Both the position numbers and the translations under genes were made by a program. This document shows, piece by piece, positions 16,151-25,170 of a stretch of 64,000 nucleotides of DNA. The stretch spans positions 1 to 64,000 of the forward strand of contig CAZQNQ010000013.1 of the NCBI GenBank assembly GCA_964594985.1, written 5' to 3'. Each line of letters begins with the position of its first letter. Position 1 is the first letter of the stretch. This DNA is from JADLHS01 sp964594985. Its GTDB lineage: Bacteria; Verrucomicrobiota; Verrucomicrobiia; Limisphaerales; JADLHS01. The notes below the pieces were generated by a model that saw only the letters and a list, made by a program, of their open reading frames with translations, made no database searches and was not told the origin of the DNA.

Positions 16151-17090
16151 GGTAATTGTTCACCACCACATTATCCAAACGCGCGATCGCATCGGTGGTC
16201 AGCACCGCTGCGGAGAAGTAGCGCGTGACGAGGTGCGACGCGATGGAGTTCACGTTCGTGCCCATGTAGCGGACGGACAGGCCGGGTTCAACTTCGCCGG
16301 TGACGCCGGTCTTTTGCAATCCGACGACGCCCTGCTCCGCTTCGCCGACGCGCAACAGGAGAAGGCTCGTCGTATTCTTGGCAACTTCAAGCTTGTTGCT
16401 CGGAATCAACGGCACGCCGCGCCAGGTGATGAAGGGCGTCCCGAACAGATGCACTGTCGGCGGCGGCACCCCACGACGCGTGGCTTCGCGTCCGAAAGCA
16501 ATAATTGCTTTGGGATGCGCGAGGAAAAACGCAGGCTTTTTCCAGACCAGACCAAGCAACTCGTCGAGATCGTCCGGTGTCGGTGCGCCTTTACGGGTGG
16601 TGATGGTCTGTGCCGGGGCGACTTCCTTGAGCAGGCCGAAGTCGGGATGATTGATCAGTTCCCACTCTTCTTTTTCTTTAACTGCTTCGACGGTGAGGCG
16701 GATTTGTTCACGCAACTGGTCAATCTTGTTGCTGTAAAGATCGGTCACGCGCGTGTGCGTACGGAGCACCGTCTGGATGGTGCTGAGATGATATTCGCGC
16801 GGGTCTTCTTCGTAATCCACGAAGGTCGTCGGCAACTTCGGCTCGCCGCCATCCACCGTGAGCAGGTCCACTTTCACCTCCCCAAATTCATTGGCGGGCT
16901 GGCCTTTCGCCGCCTTGGCCACGCGGTTGACGCGATAGACGCCGCCATCCACATCCACCCACGGCAACAGCTTGTTGAGCCAGCGTGGGGTGATGTCCGT
17001 GATTTGCGGCACGGTGACGGTGGCGGTGGCGAGATTGCGCGCGGCGGCGGCGCTCAGACTGAGTGGTTCGTTGATGGATTCTTTGCTCAT
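16131..17090 (-). CDS. Family 2A encapsulin shell protein (SrpI type)
   Basis: A 319-residue capsid-like protein expected to self-assemble (HK97 fold) into a protein shell around the desulfurase encoded next. Recognition rests on strong recalled similarity to cyanobacterial SrpI along the full length. Key stretches are VPQITDITPRWLNKLLPWV, FVDYEEDPREYHLSTIQT, TRVTDLYSNKIDQLREQIRL, PTPDDLDELLGLVWKKPAFF, FGREATRRGVPPPTVHLFG, FITWRGVPLIPSNK and PGLSVRYMGTNVNSIASHLV. No catalytic site is expected. It is the first large gene of the sulfur cluster. In characterised relatives, expression rises on sulfur starvation; no operator was identified here. Confidence 0.95.
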   Translation of the reverse strand: MSKESINEPLSLSAAAARNLATATVTVPQITDITPRWLNKLLPWVDVDGGVYRVNRVAKAAKGQPANEFGEVKVDLLTVDGGEPKLPTTFVDYEEDPREYHLSTIQTVLRTHTRVTDLYSNKIDQLREQIRLTVEAVKEKEEWELINHPDFGLLKEVAPAQTITTRKGAPTPDDLDELLGLVWKKPAFFLAHPKAIIAFGREATRRGVPPPTVHLFGTPFITWRGVPLIPSNKLEVAKNTTSLLLLRVGEAEQGVVGLQKTGVTGEVEPGLSVRYMGTNVNSIASHLVTRYFSAAVLTTDAIARLDNVVVNNYHDYSAK

Positions 17091-17382
17091 TTTGTTAATG
17101 GGTGATTTTGGATAAAGCCGGCAGGTTCACGCGGCGAGTCGCGAGGGAAACAAGGGGACGATGACGCGCGCCGCAATCGCAGCGTGGTCAAAGAAACTTG
17201 CTAGCACATCCGACCGGGTCGGCGGCTGGACACAACTCGACATGAATTTGATTTCAGTTTCATGGGAGCTTCCAGAAGACCGGTCAGCACCGTAAGGATT
17301 TTGGGAAATGCAGATGGCGAAGTCGCCTCTCTGGCCCAGATGCTATCGGGCACGGTGGGCATGTCAATCTGGCAAAATGAAT
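17091..17382. other. Leader of the encapsulin operon, no convincing gene
   Basis: 292 bases between the NIL gene and the shell start. A minus-strand 61-codon ORF overlaps the NIL stop by ATGA (17201-17386). A plus-strand frame also reads through 17205-17388, but neither resembles a known family. Hairpins are visible at 17130-17147 (CGCGGCGAGTCGCG region) and 17318-17329 (GGCGAAGTCGCC on the plus strand). No SAM or other known riboswitch consensus was recognised. The motif TGCTGACCGGTC recurs in the gap at 25786-26440. Confidence 0.5.
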
Positions 17383-17628
17383 TCATGTGATGCCGCCGAG
17401 CGCAAGGTGATCCACCTGCACGCCCTGCCGCCGAAACCAGCGCACCGCCGCGCCGATGACCTTTTGCTGGCCGGTCAGTTCGAGCGCAATCTGGCCGAAT
17501 TCCTCGGTGATCGTGGCGCTGTGGATGTGCGTGACGAGGTCGAATTGCTTTTTCATCTCACCAATCAGTGGGCGGTGGATGCGCTTCGTCGGATAGGTGA
17601 GCCAGTAGTGTTGGATTTTCTGAGCCAT
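17383..17628 (-). CDS. NIL-domain small protein
   Basis: An 81-residue ferredoxin-like fold protein matching the NIL domain: YWLTYPTKRIHRPLIGEMKK, then IHSATITEEFGQIALELTG and a last helix AAVRWFRRQGVQVDHL. NIL domains sense methionine or related ligands at the end of methionine-importer ATPases, and also occur alone in sulfur gene clusters. Here it stands alone and immediately precedes the encapsulin leader, on the same strand and 30 bases after the sulfatase stop. A sensing or adaptor role in sulfur metabolism is inference. Confidence 0.75.
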   Translation of the reverse strand: MAQKIQHYWLTYPTKRIHRPLIGEMKKQFDLVTHIHSATITEEFGQIALELTGQQKVIGAAVRWFRRQGVQVDHLALGGIT

Positions 17629-17658
17629 AAATAATCAACGATTTTAGTTTGCTTCCGG

Positions 17659-19119
17659 TCATTTCACCGGGACAAAACCCGCGCGATAGTCCCGCACCAG
17701 TTTGGACAAGGCGGTTCGTTCCGCGGCAAAGCGCGGGTCGTCCGCGACGTTCTTCAATTCCTGCGGATCGTTTTCCAAATCCAACAGCATCGCGCCGCCG
17801 TCCTCGTATTCCGCGTAACGCCAGCGTTCGTTGCGCACGGTGACACCGTGCAGCGTGCGCCCGTTTTCGCTCCAAACGGTGAACGCGGGATGTTCCCACG
17901 GCGCGGCGGGATTGTTCAGCAACGGCACGAGACTGCGGCCTTCCAATCCTTTCGGTTGTGGCAAACCGGTGAGTTCCACCAGCGTCGGATAAAAATCCAG
18001 CGTCTCGACCACGCGCGGAGAGGAACGCCCGTTGCCCTTGGCTTCCGGAGCGCGGACAATGAAAGGCACGCGCGCGCCCTGCTCGAACAGCGAACCGGCC
18101 TTGGACCACTTGCCTTTTTCGCCCAGTTGATAACCGTGGTCGCCCCAGAAAACGACGACCGTGTTCGTCCATAAGTTCAGGCGATCCACTTCCGCCAGCA
18201 CACGACCGACATTGAAATCCACCCACGACGTCGCCGCGAGATAGGCGCGGATCATTTCACGCGCGGTTTCGGGTGTGGCGTCGCGATTGATGAACAAATC
18301 GGCGTTGCGCGGGCGGATGGCGGATTTTGGAAATCCTTCCGGCACGGTCGGGCGCGCGGCGAAATCCGGCGGCAAGGGAATTTTTGCCACATCATACAAG
18401 TCATAGAATCGTTGCGGCGCGGTCGGCGGACTGTGTGGCGTGGAGAAACCGCACGCGATGAAGAACGGTTCGTCCTTGTGCTGTTGCAGCAGGTTGATGG
18501 TCTGTGTGCCAACGCGATAATCATGCTGCTCTTCACCGGCACCCGGCACGACTATCCAGCGGTCCGACCGCGCGGCGCGCGACGGGACGTCTTCCTGCAA
18601 CCGCTCCACTTGGTTGGTGCGCGGGGCCACCGGCGCATTGGTTTCTCCAACGGGCCGGGGAACTCCCGCCAACGTGCGCCGCTCGCCGCCCACCGTCCAC
18701 GCATCCGTGTCATCAATGCCGCCGTGGAAAATCTTCCCGGCTTTGGCCGTGAAATATCCCTGATCCTTGAAATAGCGCGGCAGGCTCACGTAATCGGGAT
18801 GCAAATCGCCGAACCAGGTGCGATTGCCAATCACGCCCGACGTCGTCGGTTTCCGTCCCGTCAACATGGACGCGCGCGAGGGATTGCAGAGCGGATACTG
18901 GCAATAACCACGATCAAAACGCACGCCGGATGCGGCGAACTTGTCGAGGTTGGGCGTCTTCGCCAGCTTGCTGCCATAACTGCCCAACTCCGGGCGCAAA
19001 TCGTCCGAGATGATGAACAGCACGTTGTATTTGGGTTTGGATGTTTCCGTTGCCCGCGCCGGAGCCGCCGCCAAAAAAGCAGCGGTTACCGCCATCAAGA
19101 CCAGGATTTTATTTTTCAT
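17659..19119 (-). CDS. Secreted sulfatase (iduronate-2-sulfatase-like)
   Basis: A 486-residue exported sulfatase. It has a signal peptide (MKNKILVLMAVTAAFLAAAP ending in an ARA site), the metal-binding NVLFIISDDLRPELGSYG, and the formylglycine motif CNPSRASMLTGRK. The aspartate/histidine site FSTPHSPP, WGDHGYQLGEKGKW and FYPTLVELTGLP follow. The architecture matches formylglycine sulfatases that desulfate polysaccharides in marine and soil Verrucomicrobiota. It needs a formylglycine-generating enzyme, not seen here. The ATG overlaps the prepilin stop by one base. Its position directly before the sulfur cluster suggests the released sulfate is used, but this could be coincidence. Confidence 0.92.
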   Translation of the reverse strand: MKNKILVLMAVTAAFLAAAPARATETSKPKYNVLFIISDDLRPELGSYGSKLAKTPNLDKFAASGVRFDRGYCQYPLCNPSRASMLTGRKPTTSGVIGNRTWFGDLHPDYVSLPRYFKDQGYFTAKAGKIFHGGIDDTDAWTVGGERRTLAGVPRPVGETNAPVAPRTNQVERLQEDVPSRAARSDRWIVVPGAGEEQHDYRVGTQTINLLQQHKDEPFFIACGFSTPHSPPTAPQRFYDLYDVAKIPLPPDFAARPTVPEGFPKSAIRPRNADLFINRDATPETAREMIRAYLAATSWVDFNVGRVLAEVDRLNLWTNTVVVFWGDHGYQLGEKGKWSKAGSLFEQGARVPFIVRAPEAKGNGRSSPRVVETLDFYPTLVELTGLPQPKGLEGRSLVPLLNNPAAPWEHPAFTVWSENGRTLHGVTVRNERWRYAEYEDGGAMLLDLENDPQELKNVADDPRFAAERTALSKLVRDYRAGFVPVK

Positions 19120-19913
19120 CAGAACGATTCCAGATTGGTCAACACATTGTCCAGTTGCGGATAATAGAGCGGCCCTTCCGGCCCGACCCACGCGCTTTTC
19201 CACAGTTGCGGCGTGATCTTCAACGCCCGCGCGCTGGCGTCGCCGTACAACACCACCACCGACCGGCTCACGCTGTGCGCGACTTCCGCCGGATTCAATC
19301 GCTGGTCGGAGTTGTTGGCATTGTGATTGATGAAGTATTCAAGCGACAGGATCTTGCCCGGCGGCACCTGGCTTTGCTTCAGATAAACCCGGTAGTATTT
19401 CCCGTTCACCGCCGACTTGGCCGCCCACGGATTCCAGAGATAACTCGACCGCACGATGCCGTCGGCTTTCGAGGTGAGGAGCGGCTGGTAATAGTTCTTG
19501 GACATCGGCGATTCCTTCGAGTTGAAGCTCGGGCAATACAAAATCCCGCCGTCGCCCGCGTACTTGTTCGCGTAGAGATGGCCGACGTTGTGGAACTCGC
19601 CGATGTTGGGCGTGACCTTGGTGTTGGGATTGCCCTCCCAGAGGTAACGCGCGTAATGCTCGCCCTCGACGTGATCGCTGCCCTTGATGTTGCTCTTCGG
19701 CAGCAGGTCGTTGTAATCCTGCGCATAAAGACTCGCGCCGATGCCGATCTGCCGGACGTTGCTCAGGCAACTGGCACGGTTCGCCCGTTCCTTCGCCTTC
19801 GCCAGCGCGGGCAACAACATTGCGGCCAGAATCGCGATGATGGCGATGACCACGAGCAATTCGATCAAGGTGAAACCCGCCCGCCCTCGCTGAATTGGGA
19901 AATGACTTTTCAT
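19119..19913 (-). CDS. Type II secretion/type IV prepilin-like protein
   Basis: A 264-residue protein with a classic N-methylation segment GRAGFTLIELLVVIAIIAIL close to the N-terminus, preceded by a short basic leader (MKSHFPIQRG). The following ALAKAKERANRASCLSNVRQ and LYAQDYNDLLP are typical of the many Verrucomicrobiota/Planctomycetes prepilin-like proteins. A C-terminal section carries the SVVVLYGDASARAL substrate-like motif. The start at 19913 was chosen because the longer frame would bury the prepilin leader. It is coupled to the sulfatase gene downstream. Its role is probably a pseudopilin or surface protein; the exact function is unknown. Confidence 0.9.
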   Translation of the reverse strand: MKSHFPIQRGRAGFTLIELLVVIAIIAILAAMLLPALAKAKERANRASCLSNVRQIGIGASLYAQDYNDLLPKSNIKGSDHVEGEHYARYLWEGNPNTKVTPNIGEFHNVGHLYANKYAGDGGILYCPSFNSKESPMSKNYYQPLLTSKADGIVRSSYLWNPWAAKSAVNGKYYRVYLKQSQVPPGKILSLEYFINHNANNSDQRLNPAEVAHSVSRSVVVLYGDASARALKITPQLWKSAWVGPEGPLYYPQLDNVLTNLESF

Positions 19914-19968
19914 GTTCGTAAGGGGCGACGCGGCCAATGGACACCAGCCACGCCGCCCCGTTGATCGT

Positions 19969-22900
19969 TTAGGGATAGACCAACCGGAAAAACACCGAAC
20001 CGTTCGCCGGGCCGACGGGAATGCTGATTTGATTCGTGACAGTCGAACCGGAAACGTCCACCCAGTTTGCGGTGAGACCGACACCCGGTGCGTTCGTCTG
20101 CGCCTGCAACCGCCAGCCCGTGCGATCCGCCGGCCAATTCAACGTCAACACGCCGTTGCTGTAACTGGAGACGATGTCCGTCGGCGCGGGGTTGACCGGA
20201 CTCGCACCGCTCACCAGCACAATCGTGCCGTCCACCGCGAGTTTGTCATCCCACTGATACGTGACCGAGCCGGTCGCGTTGGTTTGCGGCAATGTCACGC
20301 TGGCAAAACCACCGCTGACTGGAACGCTGAACAACTTAAACACGCTGCCGGTGATCAAGTCCGGCCCCAGATTGGTGATGATCAAATCACCACCCGCAGC
20401 AACGGAAACGGCCACGAGCAGATCGTTCGTCGCCGGAGCGTTGGTGCGGTTGAGTTCAAACACCGCCGTGCCCGCAAGCGTCACGGCGTTCGTCACCGTG
20501 AGCGTGCCGATGGATTGACCGGGCGCGAGCGTGCCATAAACATTCGCACTGCCCAATACCACGCCATCACCCCGCAGCGTTTGACCAAAGCCCACGTTCA
20601 ACGCTCCATCCGTCAGTGCCGCAACATCCAGCTTCGCGCTGCCTGACCGAAGTTCAAACGCCACACTGTTCGGACTGACGGCTCCATCGTTCGCCAGTAC
20701 CAGTGTGCCGTTCGTCACCGCCGTGATGCCGGTGTAAGTGTTCGCACCGTTCAACACCCACGCACCCGAGCCGTCTTTGATGATGCCGGTCGAGTCGGTG
20801 ATGGCACCGTCGAAGTTGGTCGTGGTGTTCAACAAGCCGACGCGCCACACGGCGGGTTGCGCCAGGCCGGAGCCGGTGGCGCCCAGCGGCAGAAAACTGC
20901 CCGCGTCGCCGGACAATTCGCCGATGGGAATGATCGCGCCCGCCACGATATTGTAGAAGTTCACGAACTCACCGATGTGGACTTTCGTGTTCGGAAAACC
21001 GGCACTCGTGGCAACGCGGAAATCGTCGGACGCGCCGTTGGCAATGATGTTCAGCACGCCGATGAAGCCCGACCAATCGCCGCCAATGTCACTGCGGCTG
21101 AATCGCGCGATGAAGTTCAACGTGCCGCTGCCGGTCACAGTGCTGCTGATGAGGCCGCGTGACGCGGGGCGGATCGTGCCGGTTTCATTCGCGGGAATAA
21201 GCAGCGGATTGGCAAAGGTGCCGTAACCCGGCTGCGCGGTGCCGCCGGTGAAACCGCTGAGTTGCAGCGTGCCGCCCCGGAACGTGACCGGCCCGGAGCC
21301 GAGCAGTGAACTGTTCGCCGCGCCGTCGTTGCCCCCCACACCCGCGAGCACGCCATTGCTCAGAATGGTGCCGCCGCTGAAACTGTTGCCTGGATAAATG
21401 AACTGCGTGGTGTGGCCCTGCTTCACCAGTTTGATTTTGCCGGACGAACCTTCCGCGATCTTCCCGGTGAACGTCGCCGTGCCGCCGGATTCATCACCGA
21501 GGAACAATGTGTTCGTCCCGGACGAACCGCTGTTGGTCAGCACACCGCTGCCGCCGATGAGCGAATTGATCGTTTCATCGAAGCCGTTCAAGTCCAGCGT
21601 GCCGCCAAGGAACAGCCCGCCATAAGAACCGGGAACAGTGCTGGCATCAGGAATTTTTTCCGCTCCGCCGAGTTTGACGACGCCATTGCTGATGGCGGTG
21701 TTGCCCAGATACGTATTCGCGTTCAACAACGTCACCGTACCGGAGCCGACATTGGCAAATGAACCGAACCCGCTGATGGCGTTGACCAGCGAAACCGCGC
21801 CGGAGCGATTCAAAATCAACTCACCATTGTTCACGACCGCCGCCGAACCGAGCGTGCCTGCCGCGCCGCCAGCGCCGATTTGCAGCGCGCCGGAAGTGAT
21901 GGTAGTCGGGCCGGTGTAAGTGTTGTTCGCCGCGAGCGTAAGCGTGGCTGAACCTTGTTGCTCAAGGCTGCCCGCGCCGCTGATGTCCCCCGATACCGTG
22001 CGATTGTCCGGCTGCGCAAAAATCAACTGGCCGTTGTTCGCGATGTTACCCGGGCCGAGATCACCGGACGTGCCACCGTTGCCGACGCGCACTGTGCCGG
22101 CGTTGATGGTCGTCACGCCGGAATTGTTGTTCGCGGTCAAAATGTTCAACGTGCCTGCGCCACTTTTGGTCAGCGTGGCCGGGCCGGAAATTTTACCCGC
22201 ACCGCTGAAGGTGTAATCCGCCGTCGCATTGACGGTGACGGTCGAGGGTTGCACTGCTTCGACAAGATTGACGAACGGCACCGCCGCGCCGCTATCGTTG
22301 AACGTGACGAAACTGCCGTTGGTGAACGCCCACGGCGTGCCGGAGCGCAACCAGTTTTGCGCGCCAGTCAAATCCCAATCGGAACCCGCGCCACGCCACG
22401 TCAACGCATCCGAAGCCACGTCGCCGACGATGAGTTGAATTTCGTTCGGCGTGGCATCGCTCAACGTGGCGGCTTTGCCTGGCTGGGAGAACCCGGTGAC
22501 AGTTACATTCGCGGCGGAGCCCGCGCCGGTGAGCAATGCCCCGGTGTAACCGATGAGTTTGTATGAACCGTTCGTCAACGTGCCAGCGACATTCAACTGC
22601 AGCGTCCCGCTGTTGAACGAGAGATTGCCGTTGATGGTCAGCAAATCTTTCGCCACGGTCGAAAGGTCGAACACCAGCGTGCCGCCGTCGAAGGAAACAT
22701 CGCCGTTGTTCACGGTGAACGCGCCCGCGGTGCCGTTCGTGGCAGGCGAAAGCGTCGCGCCCGCGCCAACGAAAATACCGCCATTCACCGCGCCGCTGCC
22801 CGCAAGAATCTGGTTCTGCAACGCGAGCGGGCTGTTCAATACATCCAGTGTCGCGCCACTGTTGACGATGAGCGCCGCGCTGTTGCTGATGTAACTCGAA

Positions 22901-25065
22901 ACGCCAAGCGCCAGTGTCCCCGCGCTGACAATGGTGTTGCCGGTGAATTTGTTCGTGCCATTCAGCGTGAGCGTGCCCGCGCCCAGTTTGATGAAACCGC
23001 CGGCCCCGTTGTTGCCGACGGGATTGGCGAACCAAAGCGAGTTACCGCCGTCGTCAATCGTCGCGCCGCCGGAAAGGAACGTCACGGGGCGCGTGGAGAT
23101 ATCTTCGGTATTGCCGGGCGCGAATTGCAACGCGCCACCGGAGAAGTTGATCGCACCGCTGCCGAGATTGGCAAGCGATGTGAAGATCGTAGTGCCGCCA
23201 TTCAAGTTCAATCCGCCGGAGAATGCGTTCGCGGTACTCAGCGTAAGCGTGCCGTTGCCGGACTTGGTCAAGGCCGCACTGCCGCCAATTCCGCCTGCGC
23301 CGGTCAGGGTGAAGTTCTTCGCCGCGTTGACCGTGACCGATGCGGGCGTTGGTTGCGCATTGAGCGTCACGGTGATGGGAGACGCACCACTGACGGAATC
23401 TTCAAACACCACGGCATCGCCAAACGCGCCCGCTTGCTGATAAGTCGTGACGGCGCTGCTCGCAGCGCGCCAGTTTGCGGTGGTGCTTACGTCCCAAACG
23501 CCGCTGCCGGTGGCCCAACGCAACGGTTGATTATTCGCCGTGACGACAAGATCAATGGTGCTGTTCGCAACATTGTTCGAGAGATACGCCGTGGTGTGCG
23601 GCTGAATCGTGCCGAGATTGAACGCGGCAAAACCATCGCCGCCGAGCGCGGCGTATTTGACGAGCGGGAATTGCCCAACGACCAACGCGCCAATGACATC
23701 CACGCCGACGGAATTCGTCGCAAAAAGCGTCGTACCCGCGTTCGTGATGACGAGCGGCGCGACGGTGGTGCTGAGAGCGACCGTGTTGCTGACGCTGAAC
23801 TGCAATCGCGCGCCGGAACTGAAAGTGAGATTCGCCGCCTGGAAGAATTGTCCGTTGGCGCTGTTCACCACGATGGTATTGGCCGCGCCGCCGGCAACCA
23901 CGGTTGCCGCGCTGTTGGTTGCCCCGACTGCTCCGGCAAAATCCCCACCAAAAACATTGAGCGCGCCCGGGCCAACGCTCCCCGCGCCACTGACCAACAG
24001 CGTACCTTCAAAAACCCGCGTGCCGCCGGTGTAGGTGGCCGCCGATTGAATCTCCACCGTGCCCGCGCCCAGTTTGGTGATACTGCCGGCGCCCTGTTGA
24101 TTGATCGTGCCGAAGCCTGCCGTGAACACGAGCGGCGCGGCGGGATTGTTCTGGAACAGCAGCAACTCCTGCGTACCGCTGTTGCCGATGCGCAGGAAAC
24201 CGCCGCTGCCCGTCACGCGCACGGGCAGACTGCCCGCGTTCGTCGTGATGAGGATGGCGTTTGCCGTCACGGTCTTGTTGTCCACGTTGATCTGCCACGG
24301 GAGGTTGTTCGCGTTGGGTTGATTGACGCGCACGCCGTAAATCACCGCGTTGCCGCTGGCGCGCACGCCGTACGAGCCGCTCTCCGTGAAGTCGTAAATG
24401 CGATTGATCGCCGTGCCGGAGATATTGGGATTCACGCCTGCTGGATTGGCGAGATACAATCCCAGTTCAACTCCGTTCACGATGCGTTGACTGCCATCCA
24501 CGCCCGCGAAGTCCGTGTCGTTCACTGTGCCGAATACGATGCTGCCGTTTTGTAACAATGTCAGTGGCGGATTGGTCACATAAACATTGGCGCTATTGTC
24601 TTCCGGCAAACCAAAACGCACCACACCGCCCGCCGTGCGGCCCAACGTCGCGCCCAGATTCAGTGTGCGACCGGAGACAACCCGCCAATTCTGCGGCACG
24701 CCACCCAGCGTCACGCTGTTGCTCAAGACCAGATCCTGCGTCGCGGCGGAAAGATCAACACCGCCTGCGCCAAGCGTCAGCGTGTTGCCGGAATCAATTT
24801 GAATCGGGCCGCCGGGATTCAAGATTTGGATGCCGCGCCAAGATAGATTCGCGCCGAGCGCATTGGTCAGCGGCCCGGGGACGTTGCTGTCCCAGATGGC
24901 GAGATCGCTCGCGCCGGGCACGGCATTGTTTGTCCACGCGACAGCGACATTTAGCGCGGTGGGGTTGTTTGCTTTGTAAAAGCTGGCGGCAGAGGTCGCG
25001 CCAACGGAGGCCAGCACTCCGGCGACGATCAGGTTTCGGACAGATAAGGCAGTGTTCAGTTTCAT
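19969..25065 (-). CDS. Giant secreted protein with autotransporter-associated beta-strand repeats
   Basis: A 1698-residue protein with an N-terminal signal (MKLNTALSVRNLIVAGVLAS...). Many repeats of the form LTKSGAGTLNILTANNNSGV or GTVTLLNANTYLGNTAISNG follow through about residue 1500, the autotransporter-associated beta-strand repeat (TIGR02601). The composition is rich in Gly, Asn, Thr, Ala and Val. There is no C-terminal autotransporter barrel. Instead it ends with a lineage-typical domain (LTLNWPADRTGWRLQAQTN, ...SVFFRLVYP), perhaps a sorting signal. It is probably a surface fibre or adhesin. Long ORFs on the opposite strand here are products of the biased composition. Confidence 0.9.
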   Translation of the reverse strand: MKLNTALSVRNLIVAGVLASVGATSAASFYKANNPTALNVAVAWTNNAVPGASDLAIWDSNVPGPLTNALGANLSWRGIQILNPGGPIQIDSGNTLTLGAGGVDLSAATQDLVLSNSVTLGGVPQNWRVVSGRTLNLGATLGRTAGGVVRFGLPEDNSANVYVTNPPLTLLQNGSIVFGTVNDTDFAGVDGSQRIVNGVELGLYLANPAGVNPNISGTAINRIYDFTESGSYGVRASGNAVIYGVRVNQPNANNLPWQINVDNKTVTANAILITTNAGSLPVRVTGSGGFLRIGNSGTQELLLFQNNPAAPLVFTAGFGTINQQGAGSITKLGAGTVEIQSAATYTGGTRVFEGTLLVSGAGSVGPGALNVFGGDFAGAVGATNSAATVVAGGAANTIVVNSANGQFFQAANLTFSSGARLQFSVSNTVALSTTVAPLVITNAGTTLFATNSVGVDVIGALVVGQFPLVKYAALGGDGFAAFNLGTIQPHTTAYLSNNVANSTIDLVVTANNQPLRWATGSGVWDVSTTANWRAASSAVTTYQQAGAFGDAVVFEDSVSGASPITVTLNAQPTPASVTVNAAKNFTLTGAGGIGGSAALTKSGNGTLTLSTANAFSGGLNLNGGTTIFTSLANLGSGAINFSGGALQFAPGNTEDISTRPVTFLSGGATIDDGGNSLWFANPVGNNGAGGFIKLGAGTLTLNGTNKFTGNTIVSAGTLALGVSSYISNSAALIVNSGATLDVLNSPLALQNQILAGSGAVNGGIFVGAGATLSPATNGTAGAFTVNNGDVSFDGGTLVFDLSTVAKDLLTINGNLSFNSGTLQLNVAGTLTNGSYKLIGYTGALLTGAGSAANVTVTGFSQPGKAATLSDATPNEIQLIVGDVASDALTWRGAGSDWDLTGAQNWLRSGTPWAFTNGSFVTFNDSGAAVPFVNLVEAVQPSTVTVNATADYTFSGAGKISGPATLTKSGAGTLNILTANNNSGVTTINAGTVRVGNGGTSGDLGPGNIANNGQLIFAQPDNRTVSGDISGAGSLEQQGSATLTLAANNTYTGPTTITSGALQIGAGGAAGTLGSAAVVNNGELILNRSGAVSLVNAISGFGSFANVGSGTVTLLNANTYLGNTAISNGVVKLGGAEKIPDASTVPGSYGGLFLGGTLDLNGFDETINSLIGGSGVLTNSGSSGTNTLFLGDESGGTATFTGKIAEGSSGKIKLVKQGHTTQFIYPGNSFSGGTILSNGVLAGVGGNDGAANSSLLGSGPVTFRGGTLQLSGFTGGTAQPGYGTFANPLLIPANETGTIRPASRGLISSTVTGSGTLNFIARFSRSDIGGDWSGFIGVLNIIANGASDDFRVATSAGFPNTKVHIGEFVNFYNIVAGAIIPIGELSGDAGSFLPLGATGSGLAQPAVWRVGLLNTTTNFDGAITDSTGIIKDGSGAWVLNGANTYTGITAVTNGTLVLANDGAVSPNSVAFELRSGSAKLDVAALTDGALNVGFGQTLRGDGVVLGSANVYGTLAPGQSIGTLTVTNAVTLAGTAVFELNRTNAPATNDLLVAVSVAAGGDLIITNLGPDLITGSVFKLFSVPVSGGFASVTLPQTNATGSVTYQWDDKLAVDGTIVLVSGASPVNPAPTDIVSSYSNGVLTLNWPADRTGWRLQAQTNAPGVGLTANWVDVSGSTVTNQISIPVGPANGSVFFRLVYP

Positions 25066-25170
25066 GTTCAGACGACTCAAAGAGCCGGTCAGGATGGACA
25101 CCGCGCGGTAGTCCGCTAAGTGTTCAAAAGGTTATTAACGACAACCTCCCGGAAGACGGGTCGGAGAAAT

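Noticed and set aside
17091..17382. SAM riboswitch before the encapsulin gene
   Set aside because: The core GGCAACC/GGTGCCAATTCC-type elements seen at 59048-59168 are absent here.
19969..25065. Possible tandem DNA repeat or CRISPR-like array
   Set aside because: Repetition is at the protein level (beta-strand repeats) with diverged DNA; there are no constant repeats with uniform spacers.
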